From assembly GCA_023451735.1 (NCBI GenBank), contig JAEXYH010000043.1:9783-73782 (forward strand): a stretch of DNA of 64,000 bases, given 5' to 3'. Position numbers and translations under genes: made by a program. The notes beneath the pieces are model-generated. The model saw nothing but the letters and a program-made list of their open reading frames with translations. It did not search any database and was not told where the DNA came from. Positions within the stretch are counted from its first letter, which is position 1. Each line of letters starts with the position of its first letter. Source of the stretch: Pseudomonadota bacterium. Lineage in GTDB: Bacteria > Pseudomonadota > Alphaproteobacteria > Rhizobiales > Rhizobiaceae. Shown one piece after another: positions 16,297 to 24,961 of the stretch.

Positions 16297-17673
16297 TCAG
16301 ACAATCACCCGGGCAAGCGGTGTCGGCTGGGTGACAAGACCGGCAAGTTGGTTCAATCCATCCTCGAGCTCACCGCGGTCGGACGCGACGCCGAGGGAAA
16401 TCCGCACCGCTTCCGTCATGGACTCCCCGACGGCAAAGGCAGAGCTTGGAACGATGAGCACGCCCGCGCGCACCGCCGCTTCGACCAGATCGTCAGCGCG
16501 CTGGCCGCCGGGCAGTCGAAGCCAGAGGTGGTGGCCAAACATGTTGGCAGAGCGATCGAAGGCGCGGAGCAGCGACGATGCGAGCATCTGCCTTGTCAGT
16601 GTTTCGCGTCTGATGGCCGCCGTCACGTCCGCGAGTGTCCCATCCGTTATCCAGCTGGTTGCGAGTGCTGACATGAGCGGAGGCGCCATCAGCATCATGG
16701 CCCTGTTGACAGATGCGAGTTGCAGGGCATCTGCTGCTTTGGGCACGAGGACGTAGGCAACCCGCAAGGCCGGTGTCGCGCATTTGGAAAGTGTGGAAAT
16801 ATGCCAGGTCGCTTCCGGCATGAGATCGGCGAAGGCGCGGCCTGGCGCCTCAAGCAGGGGACCGTAAGGATCATCTTCCACGATCATCACGCCGTAACGG
16901 CGTGCAATGTCCACGATAGCCTCGCGTCGCGGTTCGGGCATCGTCGCGGCCGTCGGGTTGTCGATATTGGGGATCACGTAGAGAAGCCTTGGCGGCCTGA
17001 TCCGGCAACTGCGCTCGAAATCCTCGGGCAACAGTCCATCGTCATCCATTGCGATTGGATCGATGACCAGGCGCATCTGAGCTGCGACAGCCTTTAAACC
17101 GGGATAGGTAAATTCGCCGGCGGCGATGACGTCACCTCGAGACAGCAAAAGCTCGCAGATGGAAAAAAGCGCACTCTGGCCGCCAGCCGCAACAACGATA
17201 CGATCGAAATTTGCGTTCTCGATACGTTGCTTGAGCCATCCGGTCGCTGCTTGCCTATCAGGTTCCGCACCAGCACTATCCTGATAATGCAAGTTCAGCA
17301 GTCCCTTGCTGTTCGCCAGCACTGCAGCAACACCTTTCGGCATCAAATGCTGAAAATCGACACCCTCCGGCTGGCATGGAATGTTCATGCTGAGATCGAG
17401 TGTCGCGTGACGAGCCTTCGAGCCAGGCTCGCTCGAATAGTCCCGCACGAAGGTCCCCCTGCCGATTTGCGCTTCGATAAGACCGCGGCGGTGTGCTTCG
17501 TTGAAGGCACGGGTCACCGTTGTCAGGTCGACGTCAAGCGCTTCGGCAATGGAACGCTGCGGTGGCAACCGGTCACCAGCAACAATGATGCCAGTCTGAA
17601 TGTCCTGTTCCAGAGCATCCACCAAGCCGATATATTTCAAGCGGCCGCCGCTGACAATTCGCGCTTTCCACAT
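16297..17673 (-). CDS. MocR-type regulator: GntR winged helix fused to a PLP aminotransferase-like domain
   Basis: A 458-residue protein. The N-terminal GntR helix-turn-helix (about 12-75) contains DRLPPQRSIAEALDVDLTTVTRAFNEAHRRGLIEAQIGRGTFV. The remainder is a fold-type-I aminotransferase domain with VIPNIDNPTAATM, VEDDPYG and the pyridoxal-phosphate lysine in SLSKCATPALRVAYVL. MocR proteins usually sense PLP or an amino acid derivative. The start MWKARIV at 17673 is chosen because longer in-frame starts run through the operator. Two inverted and one more repeat of TGTATGG-type sequence lie just upstream, the expected arrangement for autoregulation. No divergent target gene is evident: the nearest neighbour upstream is the HbpS-like gene, pointing the same way. 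Confidence 0.9.
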   Translation of the reverse strand: MWKARIVSGGRLKYIGLVDALEQDIQTGIIVAGDRLPPQRSIAEALDVDLTTVTRAFNEAHRRGLIEAQIGRGTFVRDYSSEPGSKARHATLDLSMNIPCQPEGVDFQHLMPKGVAAVLANSKGLLNLHYQDSAGAEPDRQAATGWLKQRIENANFDRIVVAAGGQSALFSICELLLSRGDVIAAGEFTYPGLKAVAAQMRLVIDPIAMDDDGLLPEDFERSCRIRPPRLLYVIPNIDNPTAATMPEPRREAIVDIARRYGVMIVEDDPYGPLLEAPGRAFADLMPEATWHISTLSKCATPALRVAYVLVPKAADALQLASVNRAMMLMAPPLMSALATSWITDGTLADVTAAIRRETLTRQMLASSLLRAFDRSANMFGHHLWLRLPGGQRADDLVEAAVRAGVLIVPSSAFAVGESMTEAVRISLGVASDRGELEDGLNQLAGLVTQPTPLARVIV

Positions 17674-17688
17674 AGACCTAACCGATAG

Positions 17689-17730
17689 TGTATGGCTGTA
17701 TATCCATACATTTGACGTACCATCCATACG
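17689..17730. promoter_or_regulatory. Operator-like repeats upstream of the MocR-type gene
   Basis: TGTATGG at 17689-17695 and CCATACA at 17704-17710 form an inverted repeat with an 8-base spacer; a further CCATACG follows at 17724-17730. One inverted and one direct copy of a short half-site is the arrangement described for MocR/PdxR-type operators. It lies 16 bases upstream of the MocR start. Confidence 0.6.
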
Positions 17731-17847
17731 TTCGGAAATGAAGCACAATTCGGAAATTGCGCGAAATGTCGCAGGCGGCGGCAGGTCGCAAGCAAAGCTC
17801 TGAAGAGTTTCTGAACCTGTCTGGTCCTGGCACTGTCACTCCACGAT

Positions 17848-17912
17848 CAGCTGGTTTCCTCCATCGATACGCAGGATCACGGTTGAAGTGGAGAACATCG
17901 GTAAACCAGCTG
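17848..17912. repeat. Long-range inverted repeat with 10-base arms
   Basis: CAGCTGGTTT (17848-17857) and AAACCAGCTG (17903-17912) are exact inverted copies 45 bases apart, in the gap between the MocR-type and HbpS-like genes. A smaller hairpin, CCGCAC/GTGCGG, follows at once and may help terminate transcripts after the HbpS-like gene. Whether the large repeat is a mobile-element scar or an RNA structure is open. Confidence 0.4.
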
Positions 17913-17945
17913 TCCGCACGGTGAGTGCGGAGCAGCCGCTTTTGA

Positions 17946-18434
17946 TCACTTCAGCCGAGCGGCAGCCTTCTCGATCGCCTTGTTTGCGCAGGCCTCATCC
18001 AGATTGCCACCCGGTGCGCCGGCAACACCGATTGCGCCGACCGTCGCATTGCCGATCTTGATCGGCACGCCGCCCGCCAGGACGAGAAAGCCGGGAATAT
18101 CAGGAAGCCCGGCAGCGCCTGAATTCTTGGCAACGTTATCGGCCATCACGCTGGTCGGTGTTCGCGACGAAGCGGAAGTGAAGGCCTTGGCGGTCGAAGC
18201 GTTCGCGGTATGCGCGCCGGCATTGTCGTTTCGGACAAGGGCCAGAAGAACACCGGAGCGATCTGTTACAGCCGCGGATACATTGTAGCCGTCGGTGGCG
18301 CAGGCGGCGACGGCAGACTGGGCAAGCTCGACCGAGAGAGCGGTGCCGAGGCTGGACTGTTGGACCACGTCCTGTGCGAGGGCCGGGGCGGCGAGAGCGC
18401 CGGTGATGACGATCGAGAGCAGGGCAGTTTTCAT
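17946..18434 (-). CDS. Exported HbpS/GlcG-family protein
   Basis: A 162-residue protein with a Sec signal peptide (MKTALLSIVITGALAAPALAQ) followed by one GlcG/HbpS domain: ELAQSAVAACATDGYNVSAAVTDRSG, AKAFTSASSRTPT and the glycine-rich VLAGGVPIKIGNATVGAIGVAGAPGG. Members bind haem or degrade small ligands, and HbpS of Streptomyces is the extracellular sensor accessory of the SenS/SenR two-component system. Here the gene follows, by 94 bases in the same direction, a sensor kinase and response regulator, so an equivalent accessory role is an attractive inference. A longer in-frame start at 18470 is less likely because it precedes the signal peptide. Confidence 0.85.
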   Translation of the reverse strand: MKTALLSIVITGALAAPALAQDVVQQSSLGTALSVELAQSAVAACATDGYNVSAAVTDRSGVLLALVRNDNAGAHTANASTAKAFTSASSRTPTSVMADNVAKNSGAAGLPDIPGFLVLAGGVPIKIGNATVGAIGVAGAPGGNLDEACANKAIEKAAARLK

Positions 18435-18528
18435 GGGGCAACCTTTCAGGGCCGTTGGACTGGCCGCCAATCTAGTCGCCTCGCGCGGTTTCCTGAATTC
18501 GCGACACCACCGACGTTAATCGGTAGGA

Positions 18529-19110
18529 TTACGGATGGGCGGCAAGCCAGATTCGCGTCTGCTCCGCAATCGCCGATGTGCCAATCTTCAAGGCAATATT
18601 TGCCCGATGGCTGTCGACGGTGCGTACGGAGACATCAAGTGCTGTGGCAATTTCTTTGCTGCCAAGGCCTTTCGACACAAGGTCGATCACCTCGAGTTCG
18701 CGCGACGTCAGCAGTTTCAGCAATTGAAGGTTTTCCTGGCGCGCCAGAAGGTCGTCGAGCCTGGTTTCACAGGATGTGACCGCTTCCATCAGCACATGTT
18801 CGTCGACGGGCTTGGCGAGGAAATCCATGACCCCTGCCTTGAAGGCGCGGCGGCAGGCCTCCACATCGCCATGGCCGGTGATCATGATCGCGGGCCAGTC
18901 GATCCGCATCTCGGCCAGCTTCCTCAAAAGCTGCAGGCCGCTGGTCACCGGCATTCGCAGGTCAAGGATCAGGATACCGGGCTTTGCCTTTTCGACATGG
19001 GAGAGCAGGTGTGCTGCATCGGGAAAGGAAATGACCTCCCTGCCGTAGGTGCTCAGCAAAAGTGCCAGCGCATCGCGCACGGAGGCATCGTCGTCGACGA
19101 GATAGATCAT
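18529..19110 (-). CDS. FixJ-type response regulator
   Basis: A 193-residue two-domain regulator. The receiver (1-115) has acidic residues D6-D8, the phospho-acceptor aspartate at about 50 (ILILDLRMP), ITGHGD and the lysine in FLAKPVD. The C-terminal LuxR/FixJ helix-turn-helix is LTSRELEVIDLVSKGLGSKEIATALDVSVRTVDSHRANI. Its start overlaps the end of the kinase gene by four bases (ATGA), so the two form a cognate pair. The target genes are unknown; the HbpS-like gene just downstream is the first candidate. Confidence 0.92.
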   Translation of the reverse strand: MIYLVDDDASVRDALALLLSTYGREVISFPDAAHLLSHVEKAKPGILILDLRMPVTSGLQLLRKLAEMRIDWPAIMITGHGDVEACRRAFKAGVMDFLAKPVDEHVLMEAVTSCETRLDDLLARQENLQLLKLLTSRELEVIDLVSKGLGSKEIATALDVSVRTVDSHRANIALKIGTSAIAEQTRIWLAAHP

Positions 19111-20618
19111 GCCGTGACCTCAGCTAGAAGACGGATGACAAAACAGGCGCCGCCTTCGTTTCTCGCTTCGATAGAGCCTTCCATCGTCTCGATCAATCGC
19201 GCCGACAGCGGCAGTCCAAGGCCCATGCCTGCCGTTTTGGTGGTGAAGAACGGTTCGAAGATGCGGGTGAGCATGGCCGTATCGATCCCCGGTCCATTAT
19301 CGGTGATCATGATCAAGGCCTCGTCATCGATGAGACGGGTTGCCACCCCTATGCGGGGGATGTCTCGATCCACGACGGCATCGGCCGCGTTGCGGATCAG
19401 GTTATGGACGACCTGCTGAAACCCAATGACGTCGATCCTCACGCTGACGGTCTCATCGGACAATATCACGTCGAGTGTGATGCCCCGTTGTGCAAGGTCG
19501 GTTTCGACAAGCGACAGCGCCTCTCGCATGGCCCTCGACAGCGGCATCTGCTCGATCTGGGCCGCCGCCCCGGAAATATAGGCACGCATGCGGCCAAGGA
19601 TATCGCCGGCACGCTTTGCCTCGCGGATATTGGCCTCCAGGGCTTTTTCAAGGATATCGTCTCGGTCGATCATCCGTGCCCGCCTTGCCGCCTGACTTTG
19701 GCTGAGGAGGGCGGCTATCGGTTGGGCGAGCTCATGCGCGATCCCGGAGGCCATTTCACCCATGGCATTGATCCGCCCGGCATGGGCAAGCCTTGCCTCC
19801 TGTTCCAGCAGTATCGCCCGCTGTTCCTGCCGTCGTTGGTCACGACTCGCATTCCTGTACTTCCCAACCAGCCAGGTGACGGCAGCCAAGATGACGAGCA
19901 TCGGAAAAACCAGCCATGGGGGAAGAAGCTCGGCGAGGCCAAAGCCGCGGCTGATCGTCAGGTTCAGTGGCTGGCTATGATTGTTTTCCTGCAGGACGGA
20001 CGAAGCGGTAAGGACGGCCGGGCCGGTCTGGTGATGGGCGGCGAGCAGTGTATCGCCAAGCATCAAGTTGGCGGAATAGGGGCCTGGATCGGGGTCCACA
20101 CCCAGCAAGGCGTCTGCGTTGATGCGCAGTCGGAGGATTCGGCCGGAGGATACCAGTTTGAAGATCTCGTAGGCATGAGCGCCCGGAACGGGGCGAACTG
20201 CCGTTTCTCCGACATCGGCTAGTCTCGGCAGATCTGAGACCGGTTGCTGCACCTCTAAGGCAGGTCCGCTCACCTTGCCGTAATCGATGACGCTGGCCGT
20301 CTGGGGACCGAGATTAAGGGTTGCGATATCGGTGATGCGGGGGTAGCGGGCAATGATGTTCTCCGACAGCCCCTGCAGGCTTGATGACGGCTCCCGAGCC
20401 GACATCCGCACCACGGCTCCGAGCCCCGACAGATGCGCATCATGCTGCGCCAACCGTTCGGCGAGAAGTGTTTCTGCGCTTCGTGCCCTGTCGGAAAGTT
20501 CCGAGAGTCCTGATCTGTATTGGTAGGCGGCCAGCAGAAGCAGGCCGCAAAGGCTGGCTGCGAACCAGATCCCGATTGCCTGAAAAGGTAACGCACGTAC
20601 TGTCAAGAATCGTTTCAT
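19107..20618 (-). CDS. Membrane sensor histidine kinase
   Basis: A 503-residue kinase. Membrane segments at about 13-33 and 233-252 flank a periplasmic sensor region of about 200 residues. The phospho-acceptor box is GEMASGIAHELAQPIAALL (His 295), and the ATPase domain has VVHNLIRNAADAV, ITDNGPGI and FEPFFTTKTAGMGLGLPLS. The H-box and architecture resemble the DctB/FixL-like HPK4 group. The start MKRFLTV at 20618 is preferred; an in-frame ATG 17 codons upstream is possible. It pairs with the FixJ-like regulator and possibly with the exported HbpS-like protein, which could contact its periplasmic region. The stimulus is unknown. Confidence 0.9.
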   Translation of the reverse strand: MKRFLTVRALPFQAIGIWFAASLCGLLLLAAYQYRSGLSELSDRARSAETLLAERLAQHDAHLSGLGAVVRMSAREPSSSLQGLSENIIARYPRITDIATLNLGPQTASVIDYGKVSGPALEVQQPVSDLPRLADVGETAVRPVPGAHAYEIFKLVSSGRILRLRINADALLGVDPDPGPYSANLMLGDTLLAAHHQTGPAVLTASSVLQENNHSQPLNLTISRGFGLAELLPPWLVFPMLVILAAVTWLVGKYRNASRDQRRQEQRAILLEQEARLAHAGRINAMGEMASGIAHELAQPIAALLSQSQAARRARMIDRDDILEKALEANIREAKRAGDILGRMRAYISGAAAQIEQMPLSRAMREALSLVETDLAQRGITLDVILSDETVSVRIDVIGFQQVVHNLIRNAADAVVDRDIPRIGVATRLIDDEALIMITDNGPGIDTAMLTRIFEPFFTTKTAGMGLGLPLSARLIETMEGSIEARNEGGACFVIRLLAEVTA

Positions 20619-21217
20619 CACCGTGGGCGCGAAGGCTTTCTGTTCCTTGCAAGGTCTCGTCTGGCGCATAGCAATAGCAATCTTGCCAAAAAGACAATCC
20701 GTAAACCTACTGCCTCAGGCTGGTCATGAACGCCAATGGTCGCCTTGTTTTATTCTGTATCTGGTCAGCTTTGAGGCGACGAACCGGTTAGAGCGAGTTT
20801 ATAAAACCTCTCAATTTTTCCGGTCATCATTTTCCACTGGCGTTAGTACCAGCATCGATAGGTCGGGTTCACCAGCACCACCGAACGAAGCGATCTCCCA
20901 TCTTGAAGGTGCCGACGACGGGATGAATGATTTGCTTCCGGAAAATGGCACAGATCCTGTGTCAGCTCCTTCGTGCGTCTGGACGCTTCAGTCGCGTCAC
21001 CCCGTGATGGCATAACGAATGCGCACTGCTTTTCCACTAAGGCGACTTCGCTCGTACTTACACATTCTATAAGCTAGTACTTAAGGTACAGAGAAACGCC
21101 GGTTCAAATCCCTCCAAGACCCCAGAGTTTCTATTGAACCGGGATTGCCGGAGATGCCAGAGCTTCGATTTTCCAAGAAAGATACTAACTGCAACGCATC
21201 GTGTTTCCACGCATCCG
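20619..21217. other. About 600 bases without an intact gene
   Basis: No full gene is supported. On the minus strand between 20850 and 20950 two frames read together as HPVVGTFKMGDR and then VVLVNPTYRC, faintly like the C-terminal HPVGTCKMG...AVVDP motif of GMC oxidoreductases, with a frameshift between; this could be a decayed gene end. Around 21101-21125 there is a tRNA T-loop-like string (GGTTCAAATCC) that does not fold as a tRNA. Confidence 0.3.
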
Positions 21218-22936
21218 TTATAGCCGCGGCATCAGCCTCAGCAATTCAGACGTGTACGGATGCTGAGGTCGAGTGAAAAGCTCTTCGGTTTCGCCAAGCT
21301 CGCAGATTTCGCCATACCGCATGACGGCGATGCGATCGCACATCTGGCGAACGACGGGCAGGTCATGGCTGATGAAGAGAACGGTGAGGTTCAACGCCGC
21401 CCGCAAATCCTTCAGCAGATTGAGCACCTGCGCCTGGATGGACACATCGAGTGCGGAAGTCGGCTCGTCGCAGATCAGGAAGCGCGGCCGCGTGGCAAGC
21501 GCACGCGCGATTGAAATGCGTTGCCGTTGCCCGCCGGAGAATTCGTGCGGGAACTTTCGACCGGCTGCCTTGCCCAGCCCGACGACCTCGAGCAGGTCCG
21601 CCACGATCGCGTAGGTCTCTTCCCGGCTTGAGGCCAGCTTGTGGTGCTCGATCGGCTCGGCAATGATCGCGTCGACGCGCATTCGCGGATTGAGCGAGGA
21701 ATAGGGATCCTGAAAGATCATCTGCACCTGGCGGCGGACCGCGTTGATGTCCGAATTGCGGGTGAGCGCCAGGACATCCCGACCGTCGAACTGCATCGAG
21801 CCGGAAGAGGGGCGATAGAGCCCTGACAGAATACGGGCAACGGTGGATTTTCCACTGCCGGATTCGCCAACCAGCCCCAGCACTTCGCCTTCGGCAATGT
21901 TGAGCTCGAAATTCTTGACGGCGTCGAACATCACCCGGTTCTTTGGGAGAATGGCCCTGCGTGTGACGAAACGCATTGTCAGCCCGTCGACGCTCACCAG
22001 CGGTCGATCTGTCTTCCCCGAAGGGATTTTGGTGTCGGGCCGTGCCTTGCCTAGCCAATGGGTTCCGACATCGAGAACTTTTGGCGCAGGCGTTGCTGCC
22101 TCGATATAGCTGATGCGTGGAAAGCGCTCGAGCTTGACATCGGCCCTTGGAACCGCGCTGATCAGGCTCTTGGTATATTCGTGCGTTGGGGCATGAATGA
22201 TCTGCCGGGTTTCGCCGGTCTCGACCACCCGTCCGCGATACATGACCGCGACTCGGTCCGTGGTCTGCGCAATCACGCCCATGTCATGCGTGATCAGGAT
22301 CACGCCGATATCCCGCTCGGCGGCGAGTTTCTTGATCAGGTCGAGGATTTGCGCCTGGACGGAAACGTCCAGTGCCGTGGTCGGCTCGTCGGCGATGATA
22401 AGGTCCGGCTCGGTACAGAGAACGAGGGCAATCACCACGCGCTGGCGCATGCCGCCGGAGAACTGATGCGGATACTGGTCGATCCGGACGGCCGGATCGG
22501 GGATCCCGACCGCTGTCAGCAGGTCGATCGCCTCTTGCCGGGCAGCACTCTCCGACTTCTGGCTATGGGTACGGATCGTCTGCACAAGCTGCTTTCCGAC
22601 CGTGTAGAGCGGATTGAGACTTGTCAGAGGATCCTGAAAGATCATCGAGACACGCTTGCCGCGGATCTTGCGCATTGCCGCCATGTCGAGCTGGTCAAGC
22701 CGGATGCCGTCCAGCTCGATCTCACCCGCAGCAATCCTGCCGGGAGGCTCGAGGAGCTGCATGACAGCACTTCCGATGGTCGACTTGCCGGCGCCGGATT
22801 CACCCACGACGCCGACAATCTCGCCGCGTCTGACTTCCAGATCCATGTTTTCGACGGCAACGAATGTACCGCGACGGCCGGGATATTCGACCTTGAGGCC
22901 GGTGACCTTGAGAAGAGGTTTCGTCTTGGCTTCCAT
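21218..22936 (-). CDS. Peptide-type ABC transporter ATPase with two fused nucleotide-binding domains (second importer)
   Basis: A 572-residue double ATPase. Walker A motifs are GESGAGKST and GESGSGKST, signatures are SGGMRQRV and SGGQRQRI, and Walker B segments are IIADEPTTALD and LICDEPTSALD. A linker of about 60 residues joins the halves. Both halves end in the oligopeptide-family tails (HAPTHEYTKSLISAVPR and TRPQHPYTSELLRLMPRL). It is the last gene of the minus-strand importer operon whose binding protein is divergent from the RpiR-regulated catabolic genes, so it should power uptake of the substrate of that pathway. Confidence 0.9.
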   Translation of the reverse strand: MEAKTKPLLKVTGLKVEYPGRRGTFVAVENMDLEVRRGEIVGVVGESGAGKSTIGSAVMQLLEPPGRIAAGEIELDGIRLDQLDMAAMRKIRGKRVSMIFQDPLTSLNPLYTVGKQLVQTIRTHSQKSESAARQEAIDLLTAVGIPDPAVRIDQYPHQFSGGMRQRVVIALVLCTEPDLIIADEPTTALDVSVQAQILDLIKKLAAERDIGVILITHDMGVIAQTTDRVAVMYRGRVVETGETRQIIHAPTHEYTKSLISAVPRADVKLERFPRISYIEAATPAPKVLDVGTHWLGKARPDTKIPSGKTDRPLVSVDGLTMRFVTRRAILPKNRVMFDAVKNFELNIAEGEVLGLVGESGSGKSTVARILSGLYRPSSGSMQFDGRDVLALTRNSDINAVRRQVQMIFQDPYSSLNPRMRVDAIIAEPIEHHKLASSREETYAIVADLLEVVGLGKAAGRKFPHEFSGGQRQRISIARALATRPRFLICDEPTSALDVSIQAQVLNLLKDLRAALNLTVLFISHDLPVVRQMCDRIAVMRYGEICELGETEELFTRPQHPYTSELLRLMPRL

Positions 22937-22951
22937 CCTTGGGTCCTCCCT

Positions 22952-23881
22952 CTATCGCAGCTTCGGGTCGAGGACGTCGCGCAGCCAGTCCCCGAGCAGG
23001 TTTATCGCCAGCACAAGGAAGGCAAGTGTCAGGCCCGGATAGAGCACGATCCACCGTTCGCCGGAGAACAGGAAGTTGTTGCCGATGCGGATCAGGGTGC
23101 CGAGCGAGGGTTCGCTTGCCGGGATGCCGACGCCGAGGAAGCTGAGCGTGGCTTCGCCGAGGATGGCGACGCCGAAATTGATCGTGGCGATGACCAATAC
23201 CGGTCCCATCACATTCGGCATGATGTGCTTGATCATGATGATCAGCGCCGGCCGGCCCATGACCCTTGCCGCCTGGACATATTCCCGACCGCTCTCGACC
23301 ATGGTCGAGGCACGCACGGTTCTTGCCACCTGTGGCCAGATCGACAGGGACAGGGCCAGGATGATGACGAACAGGGCGAGTTGGTCATGCTGTTCGCGCG
23401 GCAGCAGGCTGCGGCTGATGCCGTCGATCAGCAGTGCCACCATGATCGACGGAAAGGTCATCTGGATATCGACGACGCGCATGATGAAGGCGTCGAGGAA
23501 GCCGCCGACATATCCGGCGAGCAGGCCTGCAACGAGACCCAGCGCTACGGCCGCGCCGACCGAGACGAAACCGACGATGATCGAGGTCCGCGTGCCGTAG
23601 AGGATGGCAGAGAGAAGATCGCGTCCCTGGTCGTCGGTTCCAAGCAGAAACGCCGATTGACCGTCCGCATACCAGGCCGGAGGGATCAGCGAATTCATCA
23701 GGTCGATGGAGCGCGGATCGAACGGGTCATGCGGCGCGATGAGCGGTGCAAGCAGCGCTGCGGCGATCATCACGATTGCGACGATGGCGGCAGCGATCGT
23801 CAACGGCGATTCCTTGAACTTGAACCAGGCGTCGCTGTCGCGCAGCGCCGGCAGAAAGCGGTATGCGGAGTTTTCGGCCAT
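22952..23881 (-). CDS. Peptide-type ABC transporter permease, DppC-like (second importer)
   Basis: A 309-residue permease starting MAENSAYRFLPALRD. The DppC motif LLGTDDQGRDLLSAILYGTRTS and the EAA-type loop VQAARVMGRPALIIMIKHIMPNV are present, followed by ATLSFLGVGIPASEPSLG. The ATG at 23881 overlaps the stop codon of the DppB-like gene by one base; the frame runs on upstream only as a shadow of that gene. Two glutamine-free periplasmic loops and six membrane helices fit the family. Confidence 0.9.
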   Translation of the reverse strand: MAENSAYRFLPALRDSDAWFKFKESPLTIAAAIVAIVMIAAALLAPLIAPHDPFDPRSIDLMNSLIPPAWYADGQSAFLLGTDDQGRDLLSAILYGTRTSIIVGFVSVGAAVALGLVAGLLAGYVGGFLDAFIMRVVDIQMTFPSIMVALLIDGISRSLLPREQHDQLALFVIILALSLSIWPQVARTVRASTMVESGREYVQAARVMGRPALIIMIKHIMPNVMGPVLVIATINFGVAILGEATLSFLGVGIPASEPSLGTLIRIGNNFLFSGERWIVLYPGLTLAFLVLAINLLGDWLRDVLDPKLR

Positions 23882-24864
23882 TACGCGCCCCTCGTGACAT
23901 TGCCGGCGCGCAGGCGCGGATCGATGACGTAATAGAGAAGATCGACAGCCAGGTTGATCGCCACGAACAGGACCGCCACAAGCAGCAGATAGGTCGACAT
24001 GATCGGGATGTCGGCCGTCGAAATCGCCTGCAGGAATAGCAGGCCGACGCCGGGCCACTGGAAGACGCTCTCGGTGATGATGCCGAAGGCGATGATCGAT
24101 CCCAGCTGCATGCCGACAATCGTCATCACCGGGACGAGCGTGTTTCGGAGCGCATGGCCGAAATTGATCTTGTATTCGCTGATGCCGCGCGCACGGGCAA
24201 ACTTGATGAAGTCGGTGCGCATCACTTCCATCATTTCGGAGCGGACCAGCCGCATGATGAACGTCATCTGGAACAGGCCGAGGGTAAAGGCCGGCATGAT
24301 GATCGATTTCCAGCCGGACACCGTAAGCAGGCCCGTCGTCCACCATCCGATGCGGACGGTATCACCGCGTCCAAAGGTCGACAGCAGGCCCAGTTCCACG
24401 CCGAAGACGAGGATGAGCATGATCCCGGTGAAAAAGGTCGGCAGTGAAATGCCGATCAGCGAGACGACGAGGAAGACCCGGCTGAGCCAGCGTTTCGGAT
24501 GCAGCCCGGTATAGACCCCCATCGGCACGCCGATCAGACAGGCAATGACCATCGCGAACATGCTGAGTTCGAGCGTCGCCGGCAGCCGCTCTGCAAGAAG
24601 CCGGTCGACCGGCTGTCCCATCTGGTAGGATATGCCGAAATCGCCGCTCGCGGCCCGCCAGACAAAGCGGACGAACTGCACCGGGACAGGATCATTGAGG
24701 CCGAGTTTTTCACGCAGTTCCGCGCGCTCCGCCAATGTCGTTTCCTGCCCGACCATCTGTGACACGGGATCGCCGATGAAGCGGAACATCAGAAACGCGA
24801 GCATCGCCACAGCGAGCAGCACGATGCCGGACTGGATCAGCCGGCGAAGAATAAAGCTTGCCAT
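23881..24864 (-). CDS. Peptide-type ABC transporter permease, DppB-like (second importer)
   Basis: A 327-residue permease. The start MASFILRRLIQSGIVLLAV at 24864 has a TGGA at good distance; ATGs at 24870 and 24888 are alternatives. Family landmarks are GDFGISYQMGQPV, the loop RARGISEYKINFGHALRNTLVPVMTIVGMQLG and the C-terminal NLAVDLLYYVIDPRLRAG. It lies 97 bases after the binding-protein gene with a strong hairpin between them, which probably makes the binding protein more abundant than the membrane parts. Confidence 0.9.
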   Translation of the reverse strand: MASFILRRLIQSGIVLLAVAMLAFLMFRFIGDPVSQMVGQETTLAERAELREKLGLNDPVPVQFVRFVWRAASGDFGISYQMGQPVDRLLAERLPATLELSMFAMVIACLIGVPMGVYTGLHPKRWLSRVFLVVSLIGISLPTFFTGIMLILVFGVELGLLSTFGRGDTVRIGWWTTGLLTVSGWKSIIMPAFTLGLFQMTFIMRLVRSEMMEVMRTDFIKFARARGISEYKINFGHALRNTLVPVMTIVGMQLGSIIAFGIITESVFQWPGVGLLFLQAISTADIPIMSTYLLLVAVLFVAINLAVDLLYYVIDPRLRAGNVTRGA

Positions 24865-24925
24865 TTTCATTCCAGATTGAAGCCGCACGATGGACCATCG
24901 TGACGGTCGTCCGTCCAGTGTGAAG

Positions 24926-24947
24926 GCCGGCGGAAGGTCCCGCCGGC
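24926..24947 (-). terminator. Strong hairpin between binding-protein and permease genes (attenuator-like)
   Basis: Perfect 8-base arms GCCGGCGG and CCGCCGGC around a 6-base loop lie just after the binding-protein stop codon and before the permease. There is no T run. Such hairpins commonly protect the upstream part of importer messengers or reduce read-through. Confidence 0.55.
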
Positions 24948-24961
24948 TATCCGGTCATGAC

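Noticed and set aside
21091..21125. tRNA-like T-loop string GGTTCAAATCC followed by CCCCA
   Set aside because: The flanking bases do not pair as a T-stem, and no anticodon or D arm is found upstream. At best it is a fragment; it is not a tRNA gene.
22058..23932. Very long plus-strand open frame (over 600 codons) opposite the second importer
   Set aside because: It lies antisense to clear ATPase and permease genes with full family motifs. Its own translation is charged and low in structure, as expected from the mirror of GC-rich coding sequence.
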